Shown: positions 1 to 9,188, numbered from the stretch's first letter. The stretch: 64,000 bases of DNA from Gigaspora rosea (GCA_003550325.1 QKWP01000131.1:57160-121159); one strand, 5' to 3'. The notes: generated by a model not told the origin, from the letters alone. Translations and numbers: made by a program.

Positions 1-295
1 GGAGGAGAAAGGGAAGTCTGAGTCTAAGCTAAAAGCTTGTGGGTAGAAGGTCAGAAAGCTAGGGTTTATATATCTTTTTAGGAATACATTCGTGTAAAAG
101 TATAAAAGTATAAAAGTATAGTAATAAAGTATAAAAGTATAAAAGTATAAAAGTATAAAAGTATAAAGGTATAAAGGTATAAAGGTATAAAGGTATAAAG
201 GATCCTTCTATATTATTCTGTGTCTCAACTATGTTATGCTAAACTATTCTTAGAATGTTCTAGATTTTTAATAATGAAAAACCTATTCTATAACA
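1..295 (-). repeat. 3' LTR (truncated by window start)
   Basis: It matches the sequence at about 9434-9716 almost base for base, including the run of 8-base repeats and the end at CTATAACA (295). Read on the minus strand the LTR starts TGTTATAG, directly after the polypurine tract. The rest of this LTR lies before base 1. Confidence 0.93.
94..200. repeat. 8-base microsatellite inside the LTR
   Basis: Tandem AAAAGTAT units are followed by AAAGGTAT units. The left LTR has one more AAAAGTAT and one more AAAGGTAT than the matching array at about 9530-9622 in the right LTR. Lying inside the LTR it could affect promoter spacing, but no function can be shown here. Confidence 0.9.
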
Positions 296-309
296 TTTCC
301 ATCCCCTTT
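296..309 (-). other. Polypurine tract (plus-strand primer) of the LTR element
   Basis: On the minus strand the bases AAAGGGGATGGAAA sit immediately before the 3' LTR start TGTTATAG. A purine run ending exactly at the LTR is the expected plus-strand DNA primer. The stop codon of the accessory ORF (310-308) overlaps its first bases. Confidence 0.85.
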
Positions 310-1090
310 AAAAACGAACTCCGTGAGTTATCATTTCTACTAATTTATCAAACTCATCAGGTGATAATTTATTTAGACTACTAATAGATATATATTGTGT
401 TCGGTATAACCTTACAAGGTCTTGGTATTTAAAAACTTGATATGTCCGTTTAGCACCTTTCCATACTTTATTTGTTCGGGTTGATCCTAGAGGACGTTTA
501 ATCTGTTCTCTGATTTCTTTAGAGATCGTAGGATCATCTTGGAATTCTTCTTGAAGTTTTCCTAGATAATAACATGCTTCAAGAGTCCGAACTTGTTTTT
601 CTTTTTGGTTTCCTCGAGTTTCTCAGTTTAAGCGCTGAATTATTTCATTAACTTGATCTTTCCAAGCATATGTTAAGAGAGGGTCTGTACGAAGGGGAGT
701 ATTATGTTTTTCTTCTGTTAGGTCATTAATAATTTTTGTAAGTTTAGCTTTGGTTTTAGAAGTGGGACTTTCTGAGTCTTCAAGTTCTATTTCTGGGTCT
801 TGTTCTTCACTATTTTCAGGTTCATTAACTTGAAGTGGTAGATCTAATTCTTCATTTAGGAGTGGTTCAGTATTAGTTTCAACATGGTCATTTGAGGAAT
901 AATCTTGTAAGAGGTCTGTATCTTCTATAGTAAGCTGAAAAGAGAGTAAAATAGTAATTCCATCTGTTATTGAGACTTGATTTCTTGTAATAACAAGGCC
1001 ATTATGAGCAGCTAAAGGGTCTTGGTTCCAATCTTTAACTAATGCAGTCAGACTAATTAGAGTTTGAGGTTGAAGGATAATAGTTTCCAT
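308..1090 (-). CDS. Accessory ORF of the LTR element, interrupted by one in-frame TGA
   Basis: An ATG at 1090 opens a 155-codon ORF that stops at a TGA (625-623). The same frame then stays open for another 104 codons to a TAA at 310-308, which touches the polypurine tract. The N-terminal part is mixed hydrophobic (METIILQPQTLISL), the middle is acidic and Ser/Glu-rich, and the part after the TGA is basic (around residues 157-259), with Arg/Lys/Tyr-rich helices. I recognise no domain. Position after integrase and before the 3' LTR is where extra genes sit in some gypsy elements. The TGA may be a point mutation (for example from TGG) or a readthrough site. The even sequence character on both sides suggests one original protein of about 260 residues. 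Confidence 0.65.
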
Positions 1091-1647
1091 TTTAGAGATT
1101 AAAGTTTTGTTATTGATAAAAAAAAAAAAGAAAAAGGAGAAATGTTTTTAGAAATTTCAATGGTAGAATAAAGGTGACTAATCTAATAAAAAAATATTGT
1201 TGTACATGCTAATTTAAATGAAAAGGGCTGTGTGATAGTTTCGCGGCGTTAATCATGTGACTCAAAAATTCGTAACGATTATCACATGACCAAAAATTTA
1301 CTTGCATATCAAAAATGCCGTCAAGTCGATTTGCGCTTTCTGGTGACGCTTTCGTACTAAGATAAGCTTAGTAGAAAAGATGAGGAATCTTCTGATGGGT
1401 ATACAGTCAAAATTTCAGCTCAAACGGAGCAATATTGAGCGACTTTACTTAGTAGCAAACGTTCTACGAATTCAAAAATTCGATTTTCTATATATCTTAA
1501 AGTTTCTATTTTTAAACAAAAAGGGTTCTAATTTTGGGCAAAAGTGGGGTAAACTTAGATTCTAAAAAAAAATTTTTCGCCATACACAATAAATTAAGGG
1601 GGTAACACTGTGTTTCCATCCGTTTTAAGAATTTCTCCCTGGAAATT
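1091..1647. other. Noncoding spacer between integrase and accessory ORF
   Basis: No convincing gene is visible. Around 1243-1310 there is a short imperfect inverted repeat (ATCATGTGA ... TCACATGA) separated by an AAAAATT-rich loop. The 61-codon plus-strand ORF at 1380-1565 has no recognisable features and I treat it as chance. A spacer this long suggests the accessory ORF is expressed from its own promoter or a spliced RNA, but no signal can be assigned. Confidence 0.5.
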
Positions 1648-2934
1648 CTAAATGACAATCATAGGTTGCCAATCTTGTTTCTCGTAGTACTTAACAAGAC
1701 GATCACTATTGTAATACTGCTTTAATGTTTTTCCATCCATTGTACACAGTTTATAGGCGCCATTATTTAATTTTTCCTTAATAATAAATGGTCCTATTCT
1801 TTTCTCTTCAAATTTTGCAGAGCGAGAGGCTTCTATGTCTTTTCTTTGTACCCAAACTTTGTCACCAATTTCAAATTCTTCTTTTTGTATTCTGGAGTCA
1901 AATCTAACTTTCTGTTTCTTTTGGGATTTAATTGTATTCTCTCTGGCAGCATTATGTTGGTATGGTAATTCATCTATTAATTCAAAGGCTCTTTGTAATA
2001 TGCTGTTTTCTAGTGATATTTCTTCATCTGAGTCAACTGGGTCTATGGGGATAACAGTTTCAATGGGTAGAATAGCTTGTCTACCATATACTAAGTGGAA
2101 AGGGGTATATCCAGTGGTTGTATGTCTTTTGGTTCTATATGCCAACAGTACAGCAGATATGTTCAGGTCCCAATCTTCAATATTTTCTGTAACTTTTGCA
2201 AGAGAATTGCAAAGTGTTCTATTTAATCTTTCAACCATTCCATTGGTCTGGGGGTGATAAGGTGAGGAGAATATGTGTTTTATCAAAAACTTTTCACACA
2301 ATATTCTAACAACTTCACTAGTGAAATTCTTTCCATTATCAGAAAGAATAATCTTGGGGACTCCATGTCTACAAACAATTTCTTCAAAAATGAATTTTGC
2401 TAGAGTTTCTGCACCTGCATCTGGTACAGCTTTAGCTTCAGGCCAGCGGGTAAGGTAGTCAGTGGCAACAATAATATACCGATTGTTGCGGTTAGTTATG
2501 GGTAGGGGTCCTACTAGATCTATGCCTATTCGTTCAAAGGCTCTTCCAACTTGAATGGGGTGGAGAGGTTCTTTTCTTTTACTTTTGCCTCGTTTTTGGC
2601 AAACTTCACATGAGCGAACATAATTTTGGACATCTTTGTACATTTGGTCCCAATAATATCGTTCAGATATTTTATAATACATAGCATCTGTTCCTAAATG
2701 TCCAGCGGTAGGGTGACTATGCATCATATACAGGATAGGTTCAACTTCAGTCCATTTGATTACTCTAATAGGTTTGTCTGGGTCTTTTCGATTCTTTTTA
2801 TATAATAATTTGTCCTTTACTTTATAATGTCTAGATTGATTAATAATTGTCCGTTTTTCATTGTCCGTTAAATTAGAGGGGAGTGTGTCTGTTTCTAGGT
2901 ATCCTATTAAATTTTGGTATTGATCCAAATTCAT
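1648..2934 (-). CDS. Retroviral-type integrase of the LTR element
   Basis: 428 codons. An HHCC zinc-binding region lies at about residues 73-115 (HSHPTAGH ... CEVCQ). The catalytic core follows: first Asp in GIDLVGPLP (about 138), second in LSDNGKNF, and Glu in NGMVERLN. Second Asp and Glu are separated by exactly 35 residues, the classical D,D-35-E spacing. A GPY/F-type module (RIGPFIIKEKLNNGAYKL) lies at about 380-400, typical of Ty3/gypsy integrases. The enzyme inserts element cDNA into chromosomes. The start ATG overlaps the stop of the RT ORF (ATGA, one base back), so integrase is made by reinitiation, by frameshifting, or was originally fused to RT. No internal stops. Confidence 0.95.
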   Translation of the reverse strand: MNLDQYQNLIGYLETDTLPSNLTDNEKRTIINQSRHYKVKDKLLYKKNRKDPDKPIRVIKWTEVEPILYMMHSHPTAGHLGTDAMYYKISERYYWDQMYKDVQNYVRSCEVCQKRGKSKRKEPLHPIQVGRAFERIGIDLVGPLPITNRNNRYIIVATDYLTRWPEAKAVPDAGAETLAKFIFEEIVCRHGVPKIILSDNGKNFTSEVVRILCEKFLIKHIFSSPYHPQTNGMVERLNRTLCNSLAKVTENIEDWDLNISAVLLAYRTKRHTTTGYTPFHLVYGRQAILPIETVIPIDPVDSDEEISLENSILQRAFELIDELPYQHNAARENTIKSQKKQKVRFDSRIQKEEFEIGDKVWVQRKDIEASRSAKFEEKRIGPFIIKEKLNNGAYKLCTMDGKTLKQYYNSDRLVKYYEKQDWQPMIVI

Positions 2935-4460
2935 GTAACAGCAGTAGTAGAGGAGTGTGTCTGGGTCGGTAATCGAGAAAGGGCATCAACATTCGAATGG
3001 ATTCTTCCAGGTTTATGTACAATAGTAAAATGGTAGGGTTGGAGTTTCATCATCCAGCGTCCTAGACGTCCTTTTGGTTGAGAAGACTTTAACCATTTGA
3101 GAGCAGAGTGGTCTGTAACTAGCGTAAAATGGCTTGTACCAAAATATTTGTGAAAATGTTCAATAGCCCATACTATGGCAGCACATTCCAATTCAGTTGC
3201 TCCATAGTTCATTTCTTCCTTTTTCAGGCTTTTGCTTGCATAGGCAATTGGGTGTTCCTTTTTATCTTCAGATATCTGGCTCAAGGTGGCTCCGAATCCG
3301 GTATAAGAGGCGTCAGTGGCTAGAATAAATTCTTGTTTATAGTCAGGATAGATAAGGATAGGGGCAGTAGTCAACCGGTTTTTCAGTTCATCAAAAGCTT
3401 TTTGACATTGGTCATTCCATTCATAAGTATTGTCCTTATGTAGCAATTGATTAAGAGGATGGGCAATGGAGGAGAAGTGTTTAATAAATCGTCGGTAGTA
3501 TCCAGCAAGGCCTAAGAATGAGCGTAGCTGGGTAACACTTTTTGGAGGTTGAATTTTCTGAACAGCAATAATCTTGTCTGGATCTGGAGAGATTCCTTTT
3601 TCTTCTATTATATGTCCTAGGAAAGGTAGACGTTTCATCCAAAAATTACATTTTTCTATGTTTAACTTCAATCCTGCTTCACGTATCCTGGTGAATACTT
3701 CTCTTAGGTGTTTAATATGGTCATCGAATGTTCGTGAAAAGACATTGGTATCATCCAGGTATACTACTACATATTTGTAAGCTATGCCTTTGTAAACTTT
3801 ATTCATAAGGCGTTGGAAGGTAGCAGGGGCATTACACAATCCAAAAGGCATGACATTGAACTCATAGGTTCCGTATCTGGTAATGAAAGCAGTTTTCTCT
3901 CTATCTTCTGGGTGTACTTTTACTTGCCAGTATCCACTCATAAGATCGAGGGTGGAAAAATAAGTAGCTCCAGCAAGTGAGTCAAGCATTTCATCTATTC
4001 GGGGTAGAGGATATTGATCCTTCTTGGTAACGGCATTAAGTTTTCTATAGTCTACACAAAATCTTTTCTTTCCATTTTTCTTTGTTACTAATACAACGGG
4101 AGAGGCCCAAGGGCTAGAGGACTCTTTTATTAACTTATTATCCAACATTCGTTGTACCTCTTCATTAATAAATGTTTGTTCAGTTAGAGGTACCATATAG
4201 GGTCGAGAGCTGACAGGAGGTACATTGTCAGTAAAGATTCTATGGGTTACTAGGTCAGTTTTACCTAGTTGGGTCATATCCTTTGCAAAGAGGTCAGCAA
4301 ATTCAAGAAGCAATTGTCGAAATTGAGCTCCTTGGTGAGTAGTTAAGGGTCCTACTTTTGGTTTTATTTCCTGAGTCACAGTATAAATTTCTCGAATAAT
4401 TCTGGGTCTAGAATTGTCTGTATCTTCGAGTAGTTTTTGATCTTGCTCAGGATGACTCAA
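2931..4460 (-). CDS. Reverse transcriptase-RNase H of the LTR element
   Basis: About 510 codons with no ATG at the front; the first codon in frame is TTG at 4460-4458. RT motifs include SPWASPVVLVTKKNG, RFCVDYRKLN, the MPFGLCNAP block and the catalytic YLDD box at about residue 234. Ty3-type RNase H follows: TDASYTGFG (about 381), TELECAAIVWAI, TDHSALKWL and an HNVDALSR-like end. It copies element RNA into DNA and degrades the RNA strand. It lies in the -1 frame relative to the upstream Cys-rich/coiled-coil ORF and overlaps its stop. With the slippery heptamer at 4460-4466 this suggests expression as a frameshift fusion. No internal stops. Confidence 0.95.
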   Translation of the reverse strand: MSHPEQDQKLLEDTDNSRPRIIREIYTVTQEIKPKVGPLTTHQGAQFRQLLLEFADLFAKDMTQLGKTDLVTHRIFTDNVPPVSSRPYMVPLTEQTFINEEVQRMLDNKLIKESSSPWASPVVLVTKKNGKKRFCVDYRKLNAVTKKDQYPLPRIDEMLDSLAGATYFSTLDLMSGYWQVKVHPEDREKTAFITRYGTYEFNVMPFGLCNAPATFQRLMNKVYKGIAYKYVVVYLDDTNVFSRTFDDHIKHLREVFTRIREAGLKLNIEKCNFWMKRLPFLGHIIEEKGISPDPDKIIAVQKIQPPKSVTQLRSFLGLAGYYRRFIKHFSSIAHPLNQLLHKDNTYEWNDQCQKAFDELKNRLTTAPILIYPDYKQEFILATDASYTGFGATLSQISEDKKEHPIAYASKSLKKEEMNYGATELECAAIVWAIEHFHKYFGTSHFTLVTDHSALKWLKSSQPKGRLGRWMMKLQPYHFTIVHKPGRIHSNVDALSRLPTQTHSSTTAVT

Positions 4461-4875
4461 AAATTTTGAGCATCACTATCATCAAAGGCGGCAGAAGAAG
4501 AGGATTCATTATACAAATCTCTTAATCGATGGTGAAAGTTTTCAAAATAATTTACTCGAGCTTGTAATTCCTTTATGGTCTGGTCCTGGTGTTCAAAAGT
4601 TTTAGCTTGTTCCTGTAGCAGAGCAATGATTTGGGCCTGTTGCCTAATCTGTTCCTGAAGGAGAGGGACTAGGTCTGTAGATTCTAAAGTTGTTGACACA
4701 GTTTTTATTGGTGCAACGATAGGTAATTCCGGTGTTGGAGAGGTTGGAGGAGACAGAACTTCTGGATCTGGAGGAGGGTGAAGTGCTTTATAGCATTCCT
4801 CACAATAGGAGTTAAATTGTTCTAACTCAGTGTTCTTTTTGGCTATAATACATTCCTTACAGAGTCCAACGTTCC
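4457..4875 (-). CDS. C-terminal part of the Cys-rich segment: CxxC pair plus coiled coil, before RT
   Basis: The frame that ends at TGA 4459-4457 is open well upstream of its first ATG-like codon. It begins with two paired cysteines (LCKECIIAKK, then YCEECYKAL), continues through a Pro-rich linker, and ends in a Gln/Leu-rich helix (about 4500-4680) with heptad-like spacing, probably a coiled coil. Its upstream neighbour is in another frame; the switch lies around 4850-4870 and needs a single-base indel or frameshift. The same order of features occurs in the Cys cluster at 39138-41134, which argues that this is one conserved module. Function unknown; zinc binding and multimerisation are inferred. 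Confidence 0.7.
4460..4466 (-). promoter_or_regulatory. Candidate -1 ribosomal frameshift site (A AAT TTT)
   Basis: In the frame of the upstream ORF the codons read CAA AAT TTT TGA. The heptamer A AAT TTT fits the X XXY YYZ slippery rule, and a one-base backward slip enters exactly the RT frame (TTG AGT CAT). The stop follows directly. No downstream pseudoknot was computed. Confidence 0.6.
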
Positions 4876-5290
4876 TTGGAAATTCTTTTGTAAGTTTTCC
4901 ATAGCTTTCCTTTGATCAAAGTCTGGATGACTAGTGTCAAAAGACTCTTCTAGAATTCTTTGTAGAGTTTCCTCTTCGGTTTCACTTAATTGTACTTGGG
5001 AGGCTCTCATGATAATATTGACTTCATTATTGGTATAGTCTTGGTTGGATAGGTCAGCCACCAGGGACTCCAGAGCATGAGCGAGGTCTTCATTACTTTC
5101 TCCCATCTGTATCTGGGCGAGTCGATAGATTCGACTTTGGTTAAGATCATATGCATGTCCTGCATTTCTGGTGGATTCGGTATAATGGCGTACTCGAGTC
5201 CATAGGTTGTAGTTTGAATTCCATTCTACATCTTTAGCAGCTTTATATGCATACAAGCATTCGAGGTTGCAGAACCGAGATCTTCTCGAA
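4843..5290 (-). CDS. Middle part of the Cys-rich segment of the LTR element
   Basis: This frame starts with SRFCNLECLYAYKAA, which resembles the end of an MYM/FCS-type zinc finger (FC...EC.YA), and goes on as an acidic helical stretch (residues such as VQLSETEEETLQRILEES). The upstream ORF carries the cysteines that would complete the finger but is in another frame around 5270, so the finger is split by an indel. It ends at TAG 4845-4843 beside a second frame change. Function unknown; I infer a structural or nucleic-acid-binding role because it is wedged between Gag zinc knuckles and RT. Confidence 0.65.
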
Positions 5291-5720
5291 TAGAGTCTAG
5301 TTTAATCATCTTAGATCTAATTCCTTGTTTTCTACAGAGCTTATATTCTGTTAGCGTTCCTCGTCCTTCACCATTAGTGAAGAACTCTACACTTCGTGGG
5401 TCTTCTGGATCTAGATCTTGGTGGAAGTCAATCCAACATCCTTTGCAAATTAAGGTTTGCTCAAAAGGCCTGATTTCTTCTGGTCTTTTGGGTACCTTGC
5501 ATTTACAGCAATGGTTAACTCTAAAGGGGGAAAAGTGGGGTAGCCAATTGGCATTTACTTCCTGAGGTTGGCAACCACATTGATATTGTTGGTTTTCAAG
5601 AATCTGGGTCATCAGGGGGCAGTTGGCACTGATATGTCCATACTGTTTGCATTGGTAACAGAGGTTATCAGGACAGTCCTTATACAGATGTCCAGGTTGA
5701 GAGCAGGTCTTGCAAACATT
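5226..5720 (-). CDS. First part of the Cys-rich segment: two CCHC knuckles and CxxC clusters after an in-frame TGA
   Basis: Directly after the TGA that ends Gag (5723-5721) the same frame continues with two more CCHC knuckles (CKTCSQPGHLYKDC, CYQCKQYGHISANC), then CGC, CCKCK and LICKGCWIDFH clusters and a DPRS...FFT motif. The knuckle pair before the TGA and the pair after it look like a tandem duplication. CCHC knuckles bind RNA in Gag proteins; the later CxxC pairs are probably structural zinc sites. It could be expressed as a readthrough extension of Gag, or the TGA may be a mutation. The frame is lost near 5270. Confidence 0.7.
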   Translation of the reverse strand, partial: NVCKTCSQPGHLYKDCPDNLCYQCKQYGHISANCPLMTQILENQQYQCGCQPQEVNANWLPHFSPFRVNHCCKCKVPKRPEEIRPFEQTLICKGCWIDFHQDLDPEDPRSVEFFTNGEGRGTLTEYKLCRKQGIRSKMIKLDSIREDLGSATSNACMHIKLLKM

Positions 5721-8700
5721 TCATTTGGGGGCTTGTTTAGGACAATGTGCAGCTAGGTGTCCGTAACGGCGACAACGATAACATTCATTGTTAGGACAGT
5801 CAGCATAAAGGTGGTTGTAAGAGTAACAGCGTTCACATTTTTGTTTAGTGAATGAGGCGCTGGGTCTGGATCTGTGGGTAACGGTTGTCCAATTATCAGG
5901 TTCAATTTCCACCACATAGGCTTCCTTTGGACGGAGGTATTCTTGTTCGAACTTTTCTAGTTCCTTTTCATCAGTAATGGTTGGTTGGGTAGGTAAAGGT
6001 TGGTCGTGTTCATAAGTAGTGGGCACATGGATTTTCTTTTTGTTCCATTTAAGAGTATAAGCCTTATTTTTCCAACTGTAGGTGGCATCTACCTTTTGTG
6101 ACCAGTCATTTCCTAAGAGTAATGAATAAGAGGTAGCATTCATTACTTCAACATCCATGGGAATGGTGGTTCCTTCAATTTCAATTGATAAGTTTTTAAT
6201 TATGCCTAGGGGTCGGACAGAGGGTCTGGTGGCTGAGACAATAAGGCTGGAAGAAGGTGCTTCTATTTTCAATCCAAGTTCTTTTACAACTTGGCTAGAA
6301 ATCATACTGATAGCAGCACCACTGTCGATTACAGCGTGGTAGGGCTGTCCATTAAGTTTAATATTGCATTTGACAGGAGTAGTATAGGTAGGTGTCTGAA
6401 TCTGTGTAGTTTTGGGATTTTCAACTAAATAATTAGCAACGGCAGTTCTAATAGAGTCATTAACTAGAAAGGCTTCAAATTGTTCATAGGTATAATCATT
6501 GGCAGTGTCGAGAGTATAAACATCATGAGGATAAGGAGTAGATAATCGATTGCGTAATCTGGATCGATCAGAAGAGCAGTGGTTTCGGTTATTTCTGTAT
6601 CTATCACGAGACTGGCTTCGGCTCCTGGATCGATCATATCCAGAACGATTATAATTTCTATCCCTAGATTGGCTTCTGTTTCTGGATCTGGATCTATCAT
6701 AAGATCGGTTATTCCTAGAGGAATAATTACTGCTTCTGCCTCGGGATTGGTATCCCTGGTAGTCCTTCCTGTTGTCCTGGTATCGAGTATGGCAATTCCG
6801 GATGAAATGTCCCTTTTGTCCACAATAATAGCATGTGGCATTTCCAGCATTGGATTGAGGTCGGTCCTTGTTTTGGTCAGTGTAGTAGACAGAAGTAGTG
6901 GTAGGAGGAGCAGCTTGTTTTTCAGCGAGATTTATACTGAGCTTGGCAATTTGTTCAGTAAGGCGCTCAATGGCTTGGTTGGTATCATTGGCATTATGTT
7001 CAGAGGCCATCATTCGTCCTGTTTCCCATTTACGTGCCTCAGTAATAGCAGCACCCAAGTTAGCAGGTTCAGCGGCTTGGACATTCATAGCATATTCGGG
7101 TCGTAATCCTTGGATAAAGAACTGGATCATAACAGCAGCTGGGAAGTTATTAAGAGGGTCTACACGTCCTTTTAGTTGTTTAAAGCGGCTAACGTAAGTA
7201 TCAACAGTGTCTGTGCCTTGTTTGATTTCAAAAAGTTGTTTCTGCCAAGCAGCCTTTTGCTTGGTAGTGCTAAATTTTTCTTTGAACAGGTGAGTAAAGC
7301 TATAGATATTAACACCATTTACATTCTGGCCATGCCGGTTATGATGGAAATGGGTTGGGGCATTAGCAAGGCTAGAGAACCATTCCTGGGCATTGTCCTT
7401 CATATAAGCAGCAGCTAACTCCAATTGGCGAGCAGGGCTCCAATGGTTGGCCTTGGCAGCTCGTTCAAATTCCTCAACCCAGGTAACTGGGTCCTGAGTT
7501 CCATCACCACGATAAAAGTCGATTTTGATTAGGGATTTTTCACCACCTTGTCCAAGGGCAGCAGCAAGAGCATTTATAGCTTGTGCAGCATCTTGTAAAG
7601 CTTGATCTCCCATGTTTAATTCTGGTTCTGATTCTTCGTTTTCTATAGTTCCTTCTGATTCTGGTTCTGAGTGTACTTTTTCTTCTTCTAATCCTTCTTG
7701 AAAATTTACTTCTTCTTGTACTTCTGTTAGTACGTCTAAAATTCCGTCTAAATTTATTTCTTCTAAATTTTCTTCTGTGAAATTTATTTCTTGATGAATT
7801 TCTGGTTCAACAATTTCTTGGTCAGGATAAGCTCCAATTATCGGGGGCTGAACAATATCTAGTTGAGGATTAAAGATTTGTTGTTGGCGTTGTAAAGGAG
7901 AAGTGTGTAGAGGAGTATTATGAGGTGAAAAACGGGTTTCAGGATAAACTTCAGTAACTATAGGTAGAGGTGGGGTTGCTGTGGTTCGTTGAAAATATGT
8001 GGCTGGGTTAAGATTTTGGATGAATCGAGCAACTCGGTTTGGAGAGGGAGTATGTTGGATAGGAAGAGGATTGTCAAGGGGAATTTCACTAAGAGGAGAA
8101 GTTGGAAGTGCAAGTGTAGGACAAAAAGGTATTTGGGTAGTATCTTCGTTGTAAGGTGCTAAGGTAGTAGTGTGAGTGGAATGGGAAGGACCTGCTTGGT
8201 TATCTAAATCTTCTGGTTGTAAGGTACGTACAGGTCGAGAGGTAGGTGTAAGATTAAATTCAAGATCGTCAGTAGTTTGAATTATAGGTGAAAAGTGATC
8301 AAGTGTGTCAATAAGGCGGCCAAGTGGAGGAGTAGAAGTAGTGAGGCCTTCAATATGATGGTCAAAGATATTTGCTGGAAAATCTGCTGGTAGAGTAGTG
8401 GCAAGAGTATATCGAGTGAATCGTCGAAGTAATTCAGCAATAACCTCTTTAGGGTCCAAATAAGGATTATGGTATCGGCAGCTGAAAACAATATCACGGG
8501 CAGCAGCTCTACAAGTATTATAGCTGTTTGGATGAGTTAAAATGAAAAAGGCGTCAATGGTAACTTGCGAATATCGGCCAGCAAAATAAGTGTCTCTGTA
8601 ATCGTTCCAAAAACGGCGAAAGTTTCGATGGAAGCTATAAGGTGGATAGCAAATAGTACAAGATAAATCTGGATGACTAAGTTGGAGAACGGTGGTAGCA

Positions 8701-8777
8701 AGAGCAGATAGATGGTTAATGTCGTGGGCTTCAATTTGTTCAAGATGAATTTGGTAGGCTCTATTTACTCTAGTCAT
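5721..8777 (-). CDS. Gag-protease polyprotein of the LTR element
   Basis: 1018 codons from ATG 8777. The N-terminal 230 residues are His/Tyr/Phe-rich and unrecognised; an acidic Glu-rich stretch lies at about 330-390. A retrotransposon Gag capsid-type region spans about 435-550 (AQEWFSSLANA ... FKEKFSTTKQKAAW). Then come one CCHC knuckle (CYYCGQKGHFIRNC, about 647), an Arg/Ser repeat region (about 680-745), and a retroviral aspartic protease with VIDSGAAISMIS at about 812. Two CCHC knuckles close the ORF (about 977-1010). Protease in the Gag frame before RT is a gypsy arrangement. The TGA at the end is followed in frame by more knuckles, so the natural product may be longer. No premature stops within the 1018 codons. 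Confidence 0.93.
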   Translation of the reverse strand: MTRVNRAYQIHLEQIEAHDINHLSALATTVLQLSHPDLSCTICYPPYSFHRNFRRFWNDYRDTYFAGRYSQVTIDAFFILTHPNSYNTCRAAARDIVFSCRYHNPYLDPKEVIAELLRRFTRYTLATTLPADFPANIFDHHIEGLTTSTPPLGRLIDTLDHFSPIIQTTDDLEFNLTPTSRPVRTLQPEDLDNQAGPSHSTHTTTLAPYNEDTTQIPFCPTLALPTSPLSEIPLDNPLPIQHTPSPNRVARFIQNLNPATYFQRTTATPPLPIVTEVYPETRFSPHNTPLHTSPLQRQQQIFNPQLDIVQPPIIGAYPDQEIVEPEIHQEINFTEENLEEINLDGILDVLTEVQEEVNFQEGLEEEKVHSEPESEGTIENEESEPELNMGDQALQDAAQAINALAAALGQGGEKSLIKIDFYRGDGTQDPVTWVEEFERAAKANHWSPARQLELAAAYMKDNAQEWFSSLANAPTHFHHNRHGQNVNGVNIYSFTHLFKEKFSTTKQKAAWQKQLFEIKQGTDTVDTYVSRFKQLKGRVDPLNNFPAAVMIQFFIQGLRPEYAMNVQAAEPANLGAAITEARKWETGRMMASEHNANDTNQAIERLTEQIAKLSINLAEKQAAPPTTTSVYYTDQNKDRPQSNAGNATCYYCGQKGHFIRNCHTRYQDNRKDYQGYQSRGRSSNYSSRNNRSYDRSRSRNRSQSRDRNYNRSGYDRSRSRSQSRDRYRNNRNHCSSDRSRLRNRLSTPYPHDVYTLDTANDYTYEQFEAFLVNDSIRTAVANYLVENPKTTQIQTPTYTTPVKCNIKLNGQPYHAVIDSGAAISMISSQVVKELGLKIEAPSSSLIVSATRPSVRPLGIIKNLSIEIEGTTIPMDVEVMNATSYSLLLGNDWSQKVDATYSWKNKAYTLKWNKKKIHVPTTYEHDQPLPTQPTITDEKELEKFEQEYLRPKEAYVVEIEPDNWTTVTHRSRPSASFTKQKCERCYSYNHLYADCPNNECYRCRRYGHLAAHCPKQAPK

Positions 8778-8953
8778 AAAGAGACCTAGAAGTTTAACAA
8801 CTAATAATTTTTTTTTTAACTAAACAGGTGAGAAAATAGGTGAGAGTTTCAATGTACTAACTAAGAGGTAAGAGGGTTTCTAATCTGGTTCTAAAACTAA
8901 CAGAAAATTAACAAAACAAAATACTAAAACAAAAGACAAATGCTACAAAAGCA

Positions 8954-9078
8954 GAGGCTTCAAGTATGCCCTTCTGAACGAATCTTTTTCAATTCGACAG
9001 GAAAATACCGGTGCAACAAATGCAAGAGGCTTCAAGTATGCCCTTCTGAACGAATCTTTTTCAATTCGACAGGAAAAC
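8954..9078. repeat. Two-copy tandem repeat in the leader
   Basis: The 53 bases from 8954 recur essentially unchanged from 9026 (start GAGGCTTCAAG, end TTCGACAGGAAAA). The duplication looks recent, since no mismatch is obvious. Confidence 0.9.
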
Positions 9079-9188
9079 CCAAAACAATTACTTAATTAGA
9101 AGAGAGAGGAGGGAGAGGAGGTATCCAAGAAATCTTTGCAGAGACGGAGGAAGGAAGGTTCTAGTGTTCCGGCTGTTTTAAATGATTT

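Noticed and set aside
94-200. Regular short repeats that could be taken for a CRISPR array
   Set aside because: The 8-base units are directly adjacent with no spacers, lie inside an LTR, and the genome is eukaryotic.
6579-7197. Long plus-strand ORFs inside gag (up to 175 codons)
   Set aside because: They lie opposite the Arg/Ser-rich and capsid regions of Gag and reflect its codon composition.
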